Assembly (NCBI GenBank): GCA_028671895.1
Contig: CM053802.1
Location: 37,982,201-38,046,200 of the forward strand
Source of the DNA: Oenanthe sinensis
Lineage: Eukaryota; Streptophyta; Magnoliopsida; Apiales; Apiaceae
DNA length: 64,000 nt
Reading direction: 5' to 3'
Below the pieces are notes generated by a model. The model made no database searches. It had not been told where the DNA came from and saw only the letters and a list, made by a program, of their open reading frames with translations. Positions 1 to 10,769 of this stretch are shown piece after piece (within the stretch, counting starts at the first letter, position 1; every line of letters starts with the position of its first letter). The position numbers and the translations under genes are program-made.

Positions 1-574
1 GATTTGAGTCATTAACTTTAAGTTGTTTGTTTTCTATATTACAGACAGGATTATCTAAGTCAAGAACATATAAACCATTAAACAAATGCGCAACACCATA
101 GGTTAAAGCATTCAAAGCAAAAGAGCAACTGCTGTCCTTTATTGTAAACGAAAAACCTTTCTTGTCCAAACAAGAAACAGAAATAATGTTTCTGCGAATT
201 GCAGGCACGTAATAACATTTCTCCAGTTCTAAAACTAGCCCAGAGGGCAAAGATAAATAATAGGTTCCTACAGCTAAAACAGCAACTCTTGCTCCGTTGC
301 CAACTCGTAGGTCCATTTCTCCTTTAGTCAATGTCCTACTTCTCTGCATTTCCTACACATTTATACAAATGTGATAAGCACATCCGGTATCCAATACCCA
401 AGATGTAGAAATAGACAGATTGACTTCTATAACATATATACCTGAATTAGAAGCTTGCTCAGCCCTCTTCTTCTTCAGATCCTCCAAGTAAACTGAACAG
501 TTTCTCTTCCAGTGACCAGTTTTCTTACAGTAGTGACATTCACCCTTAGCGACCCCACTTTTAGGCTTTAAAGC
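1..574 (-). pseudogene. Copia-A copy 1 pol, N-terminal part (CCHC knuckle, protease, GAG-pre-integrase start)
   Basis: The minus-strand translation downstream of the gag stop shows a zinc knuckle CHYCKKTGHWKRNC, then a lysine-rich linker, then the aspartic protease motif in the context SWVLDTGC, with the catalytic Asp in D-T-G. The frame then follows the copia pattern up to the window start, including RRNIISVSCLDKKGF, typical of the stretch between protease and integrase. A TAG stop separates this part from gag (near 573-575) and another lies shortly after the protease motif (near 360), so this copy is damaged even though gag upstream is open. The remaining integrase, RT and RNase H lie outside the window. 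Confidence 0.8.
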
Positions 575-1306
575 CTATTTAGGACTTGACTTTGGCTTGG
601 GTGTAGAATCAGAACCTGTCTTCTTCTTACCCTTCCACTTACCTTTCCCTTTGGCCTTACCTTTATTGCCCACCATCAGTATGGGAGCGGGTTCAGCCGT
701 CTTCATGTTGGTCTCATATGTTCTCAACATAGCCAACAATTCAGTAGGTGTTTTGTCAAATTCATTCATATTGTAGTTCATAACAAACTGAGTGAATTTG
801 TTGTTCAAAGAATTCAAGATTAGGTCAATACCAGTTTCCGGACCAATCGGGAAACCCAAAGTATCAAGATACTCAATGTAACCAATCATTTTCAGAACAT
901 GTGGGCCAACTGGTTCACTTGCCCCTTGTTTGCAGTTAAAGAGTGACTTGCTCGTGTTGAACCTTTCTTGACGAGTTTGGCTTGCAAACATGCTTTGCAA
1001 GTGCTCATTGATAGTATATGCATCCATATGCACATGTTGTCTTTGAAGCTCAGCACTCATAGTTGCCAACATAAGACATGCAACATCAGTTGCATCATTC
1101 TCATCCTTTGTGTGGGCCGCTCGTTCCTCAACAGTAGCGCCCTCAGGAAGGGGACCTGCCGGAGGAATATCAATGACATGAAGCTTGCGCTCCTGCCTGA
1201 GGACAATCCTCAAATTCCTCTGCCAGTCTAGGAAGTTGTTTCCTCCTGTCAGTTTATCCTTCTCAAGGACAGATCGTACGAATAGTGTGTTTGTGTTGTT
1301 TGTCAT
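575..1306 (-). CDS. Copia-A copy 1 gag
   Basis: This is the capsid-type Gag of a copia element, which would assemble virus-like particles in the cytoplasm. The start is placed at the ATG at 1306 because the homologous gag of copy 2 begins at the matching place (52653, MANNTNN versus MTNNTNT here); the frame is open further upstream to 1390 but that is leader. The protein is about 243 residues. It has the UBN2-type gag layout: an N-terminal region with FLDWQRNLRIVLRQE, a middle block with YIEYLDTLGFPIG and a basic C-terminal tail rich in GKGKWKGKKK. The zinc knuckle comes after the stop, in the next segment. The frame has no internal stop, unlike copies 2 and 3. Confidence 0.85.
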   Translation of the reverse strand: MTNNTNTLFVRSVLEKDKLTGGNNFLDWQRNLRIVLRQERKLHVIDIPPAGPLPEGATVEERAAHTKDENDATDVACLMLATMSAELQRQHVHMDAYTINEHLQSMFASQTRQERFNTSKSLFNCKQGASEPVGPHVLKMIGYIEYLDTLGFPIGPETGIDLILNSLNNKFTQFVMNYNMNEFDKTPTELLAMLRTYETNMKTAEPAPILMVGNKGKAKGKGKWKGKKKTGSDSTPKPKSSPK

Positions 1307-2671
1307 TATTCGGTATCTACAATGATAAAAGCACAAAATAAACATTAGATTGTCTGAGTTATTTATTATGTTCAAATGATTATGATACATTCATAATATA
1401 TCTCCCACTATTTTTATCAAATCAATAGCCCTTACTATTAATTTGGAAAGTATATCCCATAATTCTTTCTAGTGAGCCAAGATCCATATTTCGTCATGTC
1501 TTAAGTCAACCACTGGAAGTCCTTAAGAATGATTATTTAGGTAGACAACATTTGTCAATTATATCATATATAATTCTTGGATAGTTTGGTGAGCAACGAT
1601 TGATCTTATCTATCTAATAGATTTTTAACCAAACTCCATGCTTCTAAGTTCATAATTGTTGAATATAACCGTTTACTTTCACCTTATTATGACGACTCAG
1701 TTAAGTTTGACCCAATGATACAACGGCCGAATATAACCGTTTATATTCGTCGCATCTCACCACGATAGATAGGAGTCCCCTGCCACTGACAGTCTTTCCC
1801 CTAATCGATCTAGGATTCGATGAGTGTTCATTCATTGGAAAGCATCCGATTAAAACTTAATATTTTGTTAAGGGGTTTAGAAAATTTACGACGATCATGA
1901 TCACATCATGAAGAGATTCTCAATTTTTCCTTGAACCAAATATTTCAAATTGACATCTTAAATTGTTCATTTCCCAGGTAGATGGAGGATACCAGTGGTC
2001 ACACTTAAAACCCATCAGCCTTACGAATACGCATATCCGCTTTTGACAGAAAATCCCAGTTTTAGATATCAAAAATTCATATTTAATTCCGTGTTTTAAA
2101 ATCCATATTTCATAAACACAAGAATCTCATGATCGTTCGTTTGTTAATTTTAAAATCTTAAATCGTTAAAGATTTTATCTTGTTTAGCATGGCAAGCATG
2201 GCATGGGTGACGTATCTAATACATGCATACATCATTAATCTAATTAAAGCATGCATCTTCTACTCTACACATACATTCATACATCAATATGTAAAGTGCA
2301 GTATGTAAACGTGCTTGGTTATGGCCCTTTTCCTATGTGATCCTTTCGAGCTAATGAAAGGATCAAAGTCAATCTATGGTGGTAAAATATAAATACAATT
2401 ACATGTCTTCATTCTTCTTGTATCCATGGGTGCTTGCTCCTCTTCTTGGATCATCCTTCAATCTTCAAGTACATTACATGGAATAATTGAATACAATCTA
2501 TACTAATGTACTTACATAAGAAAACTCGAGTTACATTTGAGGTTAAACAATTACAAGAATGAAGAAAACGACATGCAAGTCGTATTTATAAAACCAAAAC
2601 CAAAAACCATTAATCTAGGGCTCCAAAGGCCATAACCAGCACCATGCTCAAGTACACAACAAAAATAATGC

Positions 2672-2735
2672 AGGGGTCCGGGGGCGGCAGCCCCTGGGCG
2701 GGGGTTCGGGGGCGGCAGCCCCCAGCTGGGGTCGA
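2672..2735. repeat. GC-rich duplicated hairpin block in Copia-A leader
   Basis: Two near-identical units built on GGGGGCGGCAGCCCC occur back to back in otherwise AT-rich DNA. Each can fold as a short stem, with GGGGGC pairing to GCCCC(C) around a GGCA loop. It is absent from the matching leader of copy 2. A structural RNA role in packaging or translation is possible but only inferred. Confidence 0.7.
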
Positions 2736-2989
2736 GATCATATCTGTTGGCCTTTTTCCCCACTGCAATTTACACAGTTTCAGAAGCATGTATCATATAC
2801 ATACTTATCATATCCCAGTTAACAGATCATGTCCAACATAATCTTTCCACCAGTTTGTATCATATACAAACTGACCCTCATGCAAAATATACAAATCGCA
2901 AACAGGCATATAAATCAGTCATGACAAATCATTAACATGCTAGTATCATCATCTATTTACTCATCATATGAATAACAATTCGAATATAC

Positions 2990-3125
2990 ATGGCAGTAGC
3001 ATGGCAGAAGCATGGCAGTATCATGGCAGTCATCAAACAGGCATGGCAGTTTCATAACAGGCATGGCAGTAGCATAAGCAGTGGCATGGCAGTTATGACA
3101 AAGCAGTAGCATGGCATGGCAGTCA
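2990..3125. repeat. GCATGGCAGT short tandem repeat in Copia-A leader
   Basis: The word GCATGGCAG(T) recurs about eight to ten times with variable spacers (AGC, ATC, TTT). The array lies about 70 bp downstream of the primer site on the element's own strand. It is a degenerate array rather than a simple microsatellite. Confidence 0.8.
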
Positions 3126-3190
3126 CCAAAACAGGCATGTATGCATCAAATACATGAAACACTTAACCAAATCAGTCCCTTATACACGTA

Positions 3191-3202
3191 GCTCTGATGC
3201 CA
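3191..3202 (-). other. Primer binding site of Copia-A copy 1 (initiator tRNA-Met type)
   Basis: On the minus strand the 12 bases read TGGCATCAGAGC, one mismatch from the usual copia primer site TGGTATCAGAGC complementary to initiator tRNA-Met. It starts one base after the LTR end, the expected place. Confidence 0.85.
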
Positions 3203-3203
3203 T

Positions 3204-4741
3204 TGTTGGGTTCCGAGGCATAAAACGCAGCGGATAAACGTAAATATAACGAAAAATTTCGGAACCCTAACGCAGGATCATGTATAAGATTGGACGGATT
3301 ATGGTGATAATCGAATCATACCTATTACGATCTTGAATGTCACGAACTCAACGGAGATCCTTGCTATCACGACTTGTGTCTTCCTCTCGAAAACACCTCT
3401 ATGGTATCCACACGAGCACCTTCAAGAGCGTCTCACGATCTTGATTACGGAGTGGATGTACTAGCAAACCTTTGATAATTCGAATTGTCTTCCTGCCTCT
3501 TTGCTGCCTCTTCTAGGGTTTTTCTATCAAAAACGTGTTGTGCCTCTTAACCCTACATTATCTATTTATAATGTTTGGTTAACAGGCCCATAGCAGCAAA
3601 ACCTAACCCATGTAGGTCTAGGAAAATAATAAAACGAATTTTATTATTTAATTAATAACTAAGTCATACTTAATTATTATGGGCAGAAATACAATTCTAA
3701 TTTGAATTTATATTATCTTAATTAATTAAGTCTCACTTAATTAATATAATAAAAATTCAAATAATTATCAATTAATTTAAATCTATAATTTAAATTAACT
3801 ATTCCTCTAAGTGCTCTTTGCGTGTGACCCTATAGGCTATTATTTAATTGGCAATAATTTTATTCTCCAATAAAATTATAAACAATGAGCGGCATCTAGT
3901 AATACATCATTGCTACCCAATTAAACAATAATTAAATCGTGATTCGATAAAACCTTTCGTGATTAATGTTTCCGTGTAATATAATCCTTTTAACCATATA
4001 TATTATAGATTAAACTCGAGGCATGTATTTAGTCATCCTCTTCAACATTTAATCCGGGTTTACTTGATCCATGAGTAGACTATGAAAACAAATTATTATT
4101 TGAGCACGGCCATGCATTTTATAGTCTCACTCAATCAAGAGGCCAATAATATCTCTCCTAATTATAGGAGGGTTAAATCCTTTATCTATCATTCATATTT
4201 CTCATACGACTCATGATATACCCGATGTCCACTTTTATCATTACCCGGTCAAAGGTAACTTTTAATGTAGTCAAAGTATATTAATCCTCGTATAAAAATA
4301 TAATGATCTCAAGTCAGAGGATCATTACACCATTATCACTGTGAGTCTTTCTTATGACTTTATTAAACATGAAGAATCTCACTGTGGGTCTGTCCAGTAC
4401 CATGTACTCCTGCATGTACCTATGTGTTGACTTTAGTATCCCCATACTTATAACCAATGAGATGTGGTTATCTGTCAAACAACATACTAGTCTATTTATG
4501 TATTATTATTGTCCTATAATAATAATACTCGACTAGGGACATTTAAGAATATGATATATTATATAATCTCAAGTTCAAGTCATGTACTAAACTATATAAT
4601 ATGTATCATGATTCTAAGGACATTTATTATGCTAACAAATATATCGCAGTAATTAAAGTCATAATAAATATGTTTATTGAATAATTAATTGACATAAAGG
4701 TTTATCAAAATAAACATTGTATTGCCTCTAGGGCACCTACA
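3204..4741 (-). repeat. 5' LTR of Copia-A copy 1
   Basis: The 1538-bp repeat begins TGTAGGTGCCC on the minus strand at 4741 and ends CGGAACCCAACA at 3204, so it has TG...CA ends. It is homologous to the solo LTR at 33631-35130 on the plus strand, sharing the terminal CCGCTGCGTTTT-type block, the blocks around the TATA box, and a stretch with ATTATTGGCCTCTTGATTGAGT. A TATA-like TATAAATAG lies on the minus strand at 3570-3562, so transcription would start around 3530-3540. The primer site is adjacent. Confidence 0.88.
3562..3570 (-). promoter_or_regulatory. TATA box of Copia-A LTR
   Basis: TATAAATAG on the minus strand, about 360 bp before the LTR end, is consistent with the U3/R boundary of a copia LTR. 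The solo LTR of the same family has TATAAATA at 34759-34766 at a comparable place. Confidence 0.6.
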
Positions 4742-6703
4742 CCGGATGCTCATACCATTCTCGTACACCTACAAGAGTTGTATGATGTACAAAGCAGGAC
4801 TGCTCGATATGAGATATCGAGGGAGCTATTCCGTTGTAGAATGGCGGAGGGATCATCTGTGAATGATCATGTGCTTAAGATAATCAATCTGATTAAGCGT
4901 CTTGGGCAACTTGGTTTTGTCATGGATGGGGAGTTGAGCCAAGACTTGGTTTTGCAATCACTCCCAGATTCGTTCTTGCAGTTTGTTGTGAACTTTCACA
5001 TGAACAAATTGGATGTCAGCCTGCCTGAACTCCATAACATGTTGATGACTGCTGAGTCGAACTTTCCCTCTAAGAAAGGTTCAGTTCTTCTGATTGGTGG
5101 TAGATCCACTTCTAAGAAAAGGAAGTGGAATCCTCCCAAGAAGAAGAAAGTAGGTGAGAAGAAGCCAGTTCCACCAAAAGCTGAAGACCCCAAAAGCAAA
5201 GCTGTTTGCTTTCACTGTAACAAGGTGGGGCACTGGAAGAGGAACTGTAAGGTTTACCTTGCAGAACTGAAGAAGAAGAAGGGTAGTGAGACTGCCGCTT
5301 CTGGCTCAGGTATGTTTATGATTGAAGTAAACATGTCACTAAATCAAATTTCTACTTGGGTATTAGATACCCCCTGTGGTTCTCACATTTGCAATTCATT
5401 GCAGGGACTAAGGGATAGTAGGACTCTTGAGGAAGAGGAGGTTATTCTGCGGATGGGCAATGGAGCAAGAGTTGCTGCTGTATCTGTAGGATTATTTGAT
5501 TTACATATGCCTACGGGCAAGACTATTGTTTTAAATAATTGTTATTTTGTTCCCTTGATTGTGAGGAATATTATTTCTATTCCCATGTTAGACAAGGCTG
5601 GATTTTCGTTTATTATTAAGAATAATGAATGTTCAATTCTTAGAGATAATGTTCTTTATGGTAGTGGTATTTTGAATAATGGTCTGTATGTATGTGACGT
5701 AGAGCATAGTTTACTACAAGTTGAACATACTAATAGAAGGAAAAAGGATGATGAAAATCTCACATATTTATGGCACTGCAGACTTGGTCATATTAGTGAA
5801 AATAGACTACGGACATTGCACAAGGAAGGGTTACTTGAACCTTTTGATTTTGAATCATATCCTACATATGAGTCTTGTCTATTAGGAAAAATGACCAAAT
5901 CTCCATTTAGTGGACATGGAGAAAGGGCTGCAGATTTGCTAGGATTGGTACACATAGATGTATGTGGACCGATGTCTACGCAAGCCATGGGTGGTTTTTC
6001 GTACTTCATTACTTTCACAGATGATCGATCTAGATTCGGATATGTGTATTTGATGAAACACAAATCTGAAGCCTTTGAAAAGTTCAAAGAATATAAGTAT
6101 GAAGTAGAGAAACAAACCAAACATAGTATTAAAACCATTCGATCAGATCGAGGTGGTGAATACTTGAATGGAGAGTTTCTAGATTATCTCAAACAAAATG
6201 GTATAGTCTCTCAATGGACTCCTCCATATACTCCACAGTTAAATGGAGTATCAGAAAGGAGAAATCTAACTTTGTTAGACATGGTTCGATCCATAATGAG
6301 CTATGCAGATCTTCCAGTATTCCTATGGGGTTATGCATTGGAAACCTCAGCATATTTACTGAATAAGGTGCCTTCCAAATCTGTTCCTCAAACTCCGTAT
6401 GAGATATGGAAAGAAAGGAAACCGAGTCTTAAACACGTTAAGATATGGGGATGTCCAGCTTATGTCAAGAAAGTTGACCCTGATAAACTGGAATCTCGAT
6501 CTGTAAAATGTAGATTTGTGGGATATCCTAAAGAGACTTTAGGGTATTACTTTTACACCGAACATAGGGTGTTTGTCTCCAGACATGCTACCTTCTTGGA
6601 AAAACAGTTTATCCTTGAAGGAAACAGTGGGAGTAAAATAGAACTTAATGAAGTTCAAGAAACACAAACTACTATAATCTCTTCGATCTTGATCTTCTAG
6701 CTT
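4742..6703 (+). pseudogene. Copia-B gag-pol fragment: gag, zinc knuckle, protease, integrase; no RT
   Basis: One open frame runs from the edge of the Copia-A LTR (4742) to a stop at 6701-6703. In order: C-terminal half of UBN2-type gag (PDAHTILVHLQELYDVQS onward); basic linker; CCHC knuckle CFHCNKVGHWKRNC; protease region; GAG-pre-integrase with the H/C zinc residues (HCRLGHISENRL, CLLGKMTKSPF); integrase core with HIDVCGP, FTDDRSR, IRSDRGGEY and NGVSERRN, which carries the DDE residues. It ends in the linker before RT; RT and RNase H are missing. The start of gag lies left of the Copia-A insertion, outside the window. The protease motif reads D-T-P rather than D-T-G, so the enzyme is probably inactive although the frame is undamaged. 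Confidence 0.88.
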
Positions 6704-7543
6704 GAAGTGGTCCTTCTAACTTCACAGGTTTATTTGCTACAAGAGAACTTAAGACATTTGTCATTTTTCCTCTGTTGGATAAGATGAATTTCTTATGATA
6801 GAATTCCAACTAATAGGTCTTTAGAATGCCATAAAAAGTCTCAAGTGGCAGTTTTTTATGCTCCAAATATTCAGGTATTTAGAATGCCATAAAAAGTCTT
6901 TTCCTTATCTTATTACAGATATTTTATGCTCCAAATATTCAGGTAAAGTCAACAAGAAATTCATATTCTTTTCTTTTATTTAAAAAAACATCCCATGTAG
7001 CTATAGATAATTTACCAGGTTGTTGAACCTTTCAAAAACCTCAATTATACCTTCATTTGATTTGGACATAAAGATTTCATATTGTGACACAAGTAATTAA
7101 CTTTGGTTGTCTCCAAATTCTTATGTGCCTTTTTAGAATCCTAATTATTTCCTAGATGTGCTTTGTAGAAGTGCAATTGACACTGTTATTGTATATAACA
7201 GTGTCTGGTAACTCAATGAGTATGAGCATTAAACTTCTAGCTAAGGATACCTTTTCTTTTTCTGTATCCGTGTAGTGTGCAGTATTCTTGAATATCCATG
7301 TAGCTGGAATCACTTCTGAGCTACTAGTTATTTCAGGAACTAGGGTTAGAAGTATGAAGGGTCTATTCTTTAAGATCTCTGGATACATAGAGTTTGCAGC
7401 CCAGATGAACAACAACATCTTTCTTTTCCATATATTTTAATTTTCTCTGTCACCAGGAGGAATCTTGATACTGCTAAGTTTTGTGAACTCATTGTCTAGA
7501 TCTTTTACAATTTGTACGTCAACAACCTTGCTCTATTACCATT
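6704..7543. other. Non-coding stretch with a small duplication and a hairpin
   Basis: No gene is supported. A 60-bp segment with TTTAGAATGCCATAAAAAGTC and TTTTATGCTCCAAATATTCAGG occurs twice in tandem (6820-6877 and 6878-6945). A perfect 11-bp inverted repeat with a 5-base loop lies at 7179-7205 (GACACTGTTAT ... ATAACAGTGTC). The minus-strand ORF at 7152-7418 shows no family motif. Confidence 0.6.
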
Positions 7544-9604
7544 TGTTGGTAACGAGTTAGCGTAAAATTTATACAAAGAAGGGGTGAATATATAAGTATC
7601 TCTTTTTAAAACTATTTCAAGTATGACCTTAAATTTGCTTGATTACCAAGGGATACCAAACTTTTTAAGTGAATGTGATAATTGTTTGTGTAGCTATTTA
7701 TGTTTCCTCTGTAGAATAGATATTATGAACACAAATTTCAACTTTCAAACTAATTTTATATTCAAATGAATTTGCTACAACTTAACATTTGAGATTGAAT
7801 TTCAACTTCTTGTTCTTGTAGTGAAAACAAGGAATAGATATTCAATTATTTTTCTACAATGAAGTCAAGTGCATGTTATATAGACAACTTATCTGTTGGC
7901 ATATGCTCCACTTTACTAAGTGCTAAATTAGGAAATAAACAAATAATGCTTACATTATAAGATTTCTTGTAGTGCTTCCTTTTATTGTCACTTCTTAATT
8001 TGTTCTCTCTTTAAACTTTTGTTACTTGTCTGTTGCTTCTACACTCTCCCATGAATTTAACTAAATAAATATATCGTGAACTCTCATTTTTTGGAACTTT
8101 TGCAATTCTCAACAAGTCAATACAATTACATTCTTAGACTATTCGTTAACCACTTGTCTTGACATCTTATAAAGCATGATGTAAAGAAAAATATAAATAA
8201 GGAACAATAACTCAACTAAAGTAAAAGACTGGTAACTACTATTAAATAATCACATGAATCTATAAGCATGAAGAACATATAACTAGAAAGAATCAAAATA
8301 TTATAAGAAATTTTAAAGACCACTAAAAGAAGTTCATGTAAATGTTCAAGCCTTAGTGATAAATAAGTGATTGAGGGTTTCAGATAGTACTGAAGACTCA
8401 AGTAGTAAGTACCAGAAGATTTCAGTGAAGTTACATGATTAATCATAATCAATGTTCGGAGCAATAAAGAATTGCAACACTCTTGTCAATTGAATTGAAT
8501 GAAGATGTGAAGATCAAGATCAATTTTAGTCGTTTGTGAACCAGACCAGTGCACTAAGTGTCAACATAGAAGAAAAGGATCTTCATGTTTATTGTTATGA
8601 AAGAATTGATCAGGAACTGAAATGAAACTGTTTAAAAGCTAGAAAAGTTTCTAAGGCAAAAAGCCTTACACAGCGACACACATATGGATTCTAGCACATG
8701 GAAAATTTTCCAAGGTAAATGAAAGGGATGCTAGTTGACACATTGTGATTTGTGGTATTCATGAAATTATTCTAAGGCAAACATAACTCTAGTCAACACA
8801 TATGGATTGATAAGTGGTTAAAAGATTCTAAGACAAGAAGATACTACAAGAGTCGACACATTTAGATTTTATTGATTAAACTCATTCTAAGACACTAACA
8901 AGGAACAAGAGTCCGAAACATTCACATTCTAGCTATGTTGAAAATAGTTTAAGGTAATACAAGGTACTAGTAACCGACACATATGTGATGATAATTACTC
9001 TAAGGCAAATCAAGCATCCACAGTCGAAACATGCATTTGAAGGAGATTAAATCATTCTAAGGCAATCCAACTACTTCACTAGTCAACAATTTCACAAGTG
9101 CTTCCTCAGTCGACACATTACTAAGAGACTGAATATTTCTAAATCAAGTATAAGGGTAAACAAAGTCAACACATAGGGTATTCAAGGGAAATCAACAAAG
9201 TAAAGTATATACATTTCAGCTTCAAGCAATCGACACATTTACATGTAGTTCAATAACTATGAAGTCTACACTATATAAACAAAATAACATTGTCATCTTG
9301 AGTTATTCGTCAACAAATAAATATACACAGCAATAGAGAGATTAAGAGATACAAACAAAAAACACCATTAAAGATCATTTGATCTTTGTATTTATTATTG
9401 CATTGAATCCTTGTAGCTCACAAATCATTGTTAGAGTGTAGAAACTAAGGGTTTTAATATACAAATGATATATTCTCCAAAATTGTTATGTGTTTTGCAT
9501 TCAGTTCATATCTACCGAACCGAACTCATAACTTCTGCAATTAAAATATAAAATATAAAAATATCGTATTAAACCCCCCTTCTACGATAGTTTGGGACTT
9601 AACA
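7544..9604 (+). repeat. Probable solo LTR of a Sirevirus-like copia element
   Basis: The 2.06-kb segment begins TGTTGGTAACGAG and ends GGGACTTAACA. Near its start is AGAAGGGGTGAAT and near its end AACCCCCCTTCTACG, an inverted arrangement typical of Sirevirus LTRs and matched by the ends of the two other Sirevirus LTRs here (CAACCCCCTTCTGTAATAG near 20060; CAACCCCCCTTCTACAATC near 18700). TATATAAA at 9272-9279 lies about 330 bp before the end, as in those LTRs. No primer site follows and no target duplication was found (CCATT before, CTTCC after), so it may be a truncated element rather than a true solo LTR. Confidence 0.6.
8655..9245. repeat. Degenerate GTCGACACAT / TTCTAAGGCAA repeats inside the LTR
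   Basis: About ten to twelve copies of (A)GTCGACACAT, with variants such as GTCAACACAT and CCGACACAT, alternate with TTCTAAGGCAA at a loose spacing of 50-70 bp. The pattern stops before the TATA box, so it occupies U3. Confidence 0.75.
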
Positions 9605-9960
9605 CTTCCCGATATCAAGACTTCCATACTTCTCGACATGTCCTCATTGAAAAATTCCAACATGCATAGCTTTAGAATTCTCCACATCTTCATTTAACAC
9701 TTCTCAATATAGGAATTCCCGGTACATTCTAGTTCTGACACTTCTCGATAGTAGATGCATCATATTTGACTTCTCAATATATTTCTTTGGAGACTTTTTT
9801 GACATAATTTGGCTTGACTACTCGCCATGCTTTAGTACTTCTCGACATGATGAAATGTACACTTCTCGACATAAAGCATTTATGACTTTGGTAGACTTCT
9901 CGATAGCACATGCCTATTCTTTGCTATATGGGCAATTCTGCACTTCTCAATATCACATTT
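9605..9960. repeat. Dispersed ACTTCTCGACAT repeats
   Basis: The word ACTTCTCGACAT or close variants (CTTCTCGATAG, CTTCTCAATAT, CTTCCCGATAT) recurs about ten to twelve times at irregular spacing. It begins directly after the end of the LTR at 9604 and is a different word from the one inside that LTR. It may be the remnant of another LTR; no ends could be defined. Confidence 0.7.
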
Positions 9961-10289
9961 TAGACAAAATTTCTTTCATTCTTTCATTCTTTATTACTTT
10001 GGCCTTATTACTCCTCTTGCTTGAACAATCATTTGAACTTCTTCCAGAAATTTATTGATGGTCGTATTTACCCAACTGAATTACAGAAATGTAGAACTAT
10101 TTGACTATTACAAATTAGAACAAATAATTAGGTCCAGAACTTTCTACATAACTAGTTCTAACAGTGTCTATACAAGAGAATAAATATAAGGAACAAATAG
10201 TGTAGACTTGTTTGTCCGAACAACTTCACAATGATGACAACTCTGATTGTCTTCCAAGTAGCAGTCTACAAAGATTCATGTCACTCTAT

Positions 10290-10760
10290 CTTTTTTGCAT
10301 TAATAAGTCACTATCAATTGATATCGAGCTGTTAAACTTATCAACTGATATTGCTTTGTATCCATCGACTGATCTTCACATCCATTGATTGAAATGTTGA
10401 TTTATCAATTGATGATTGATATCGATCAATGGATCTTCATATCTATTGATTAATCTTCATATCCATCGAGTCTTTATTTCTCAACATCTGTTGAGTCTTC
10501 ATCAATTGATCATCCTTAACTTGTTAATATATATGTCTTCACTTATTTATAATTAAATACACATTCATTGATGAAATACTATTAATTGACTCTACATAGA
10601 TGCATTGACTCCTAAAATTTTATCTGTCGACCAATTTATACATCAATGGATATTTGACTTAGACTACTTGCTAAAGATAAAAATTATCTATCCATATTAT
10701 CAGTTGATCAAAATAGTACCAACTGATAACACATATCCAATGATTAGTTACAAGTATATA
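10290..10760. repeat. Dispersed ATCAATTGAT / CCATCGACTGAT repeats
   Basis: About 15 copies of a partly palindromic word (ATCAATTGAT, ATCAACTGAT, CATCGACTGAT, CCATTGATTGA), often preceded by TTCATATC or TCCA, occupy this AT-rich stretch. No gene is present. It resembles the word-repeat blocks in the LTRs of this window but has no visible ends. Confidence 0.65.
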
Positions 10761-10769
10761 ACACAAAAT

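Larger units (their letters stand above)
1307..3190 (-). other. Copia-A copy 1 untranslated leader between primer site and gag
   Basis: This stretch of about 1.9 kb has no credible gene. Its gag-proximal part (about 1400-2500) is clearly homologous to the leader of copy 2 (about 40500-41379 continuing at 52459): both contain the reverse complement of ATCTTGGCTCACTAGAAAG and a block around GATCATGAGATTCTTGTG. That homology allowed the Tat insertion in copy 2 to be mapped. The LTR-proximal part holds a GC-rich palindromic block (2672-2735) and a GCATGGCAGT repeat (2990-3125), listed separately. Confidence 0.75.
1..4741 (-). mobile_element. Copia-A copy 1: Ty1/copia element (Tork/Angela-like), truncated by window edge
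   Basis: Read on the minus strand the order is LTR (4741-3204), primer site (3202-3191), a leader of about 1.9 kb, gag (1306-575) and the start of pol (574-1). That order identifies an LTR retrotransposon; a CCHC knuckle followed by a protease motif and GAG-pre-integrase-like sequence fits Ty1/copia. Only the 5' LTR is in the window, so age and target duplication cannot be read; the 5 bases next to the LTR are CCGGA (4742-4746). The element interrupts the gag frame of Copia-B, which resumes in frame at 4742. A second, damaged copy of the same family lies at 40.5-55.3 kb and a third at 55.3-56.6 kb. The Angela/Tork assignment rests on the 1.5-kb LTR and gag style and is inference. Confidence 0.88.

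Noticed and set aside
3191..3202. tRNA gene fragments at primer sites (also 18731, 20089, 60580).
   Set aside because: These are 12-base primer binding sites adjoining LTR ends; no cloverleaf sequence surrounds them.
7152..7418. Minus-strand 88-codon ORF as a host gene.
   Set aside because: No recognisable domain, no promoter or splice context, and AT-rich DNA gives such ORFs by chance.
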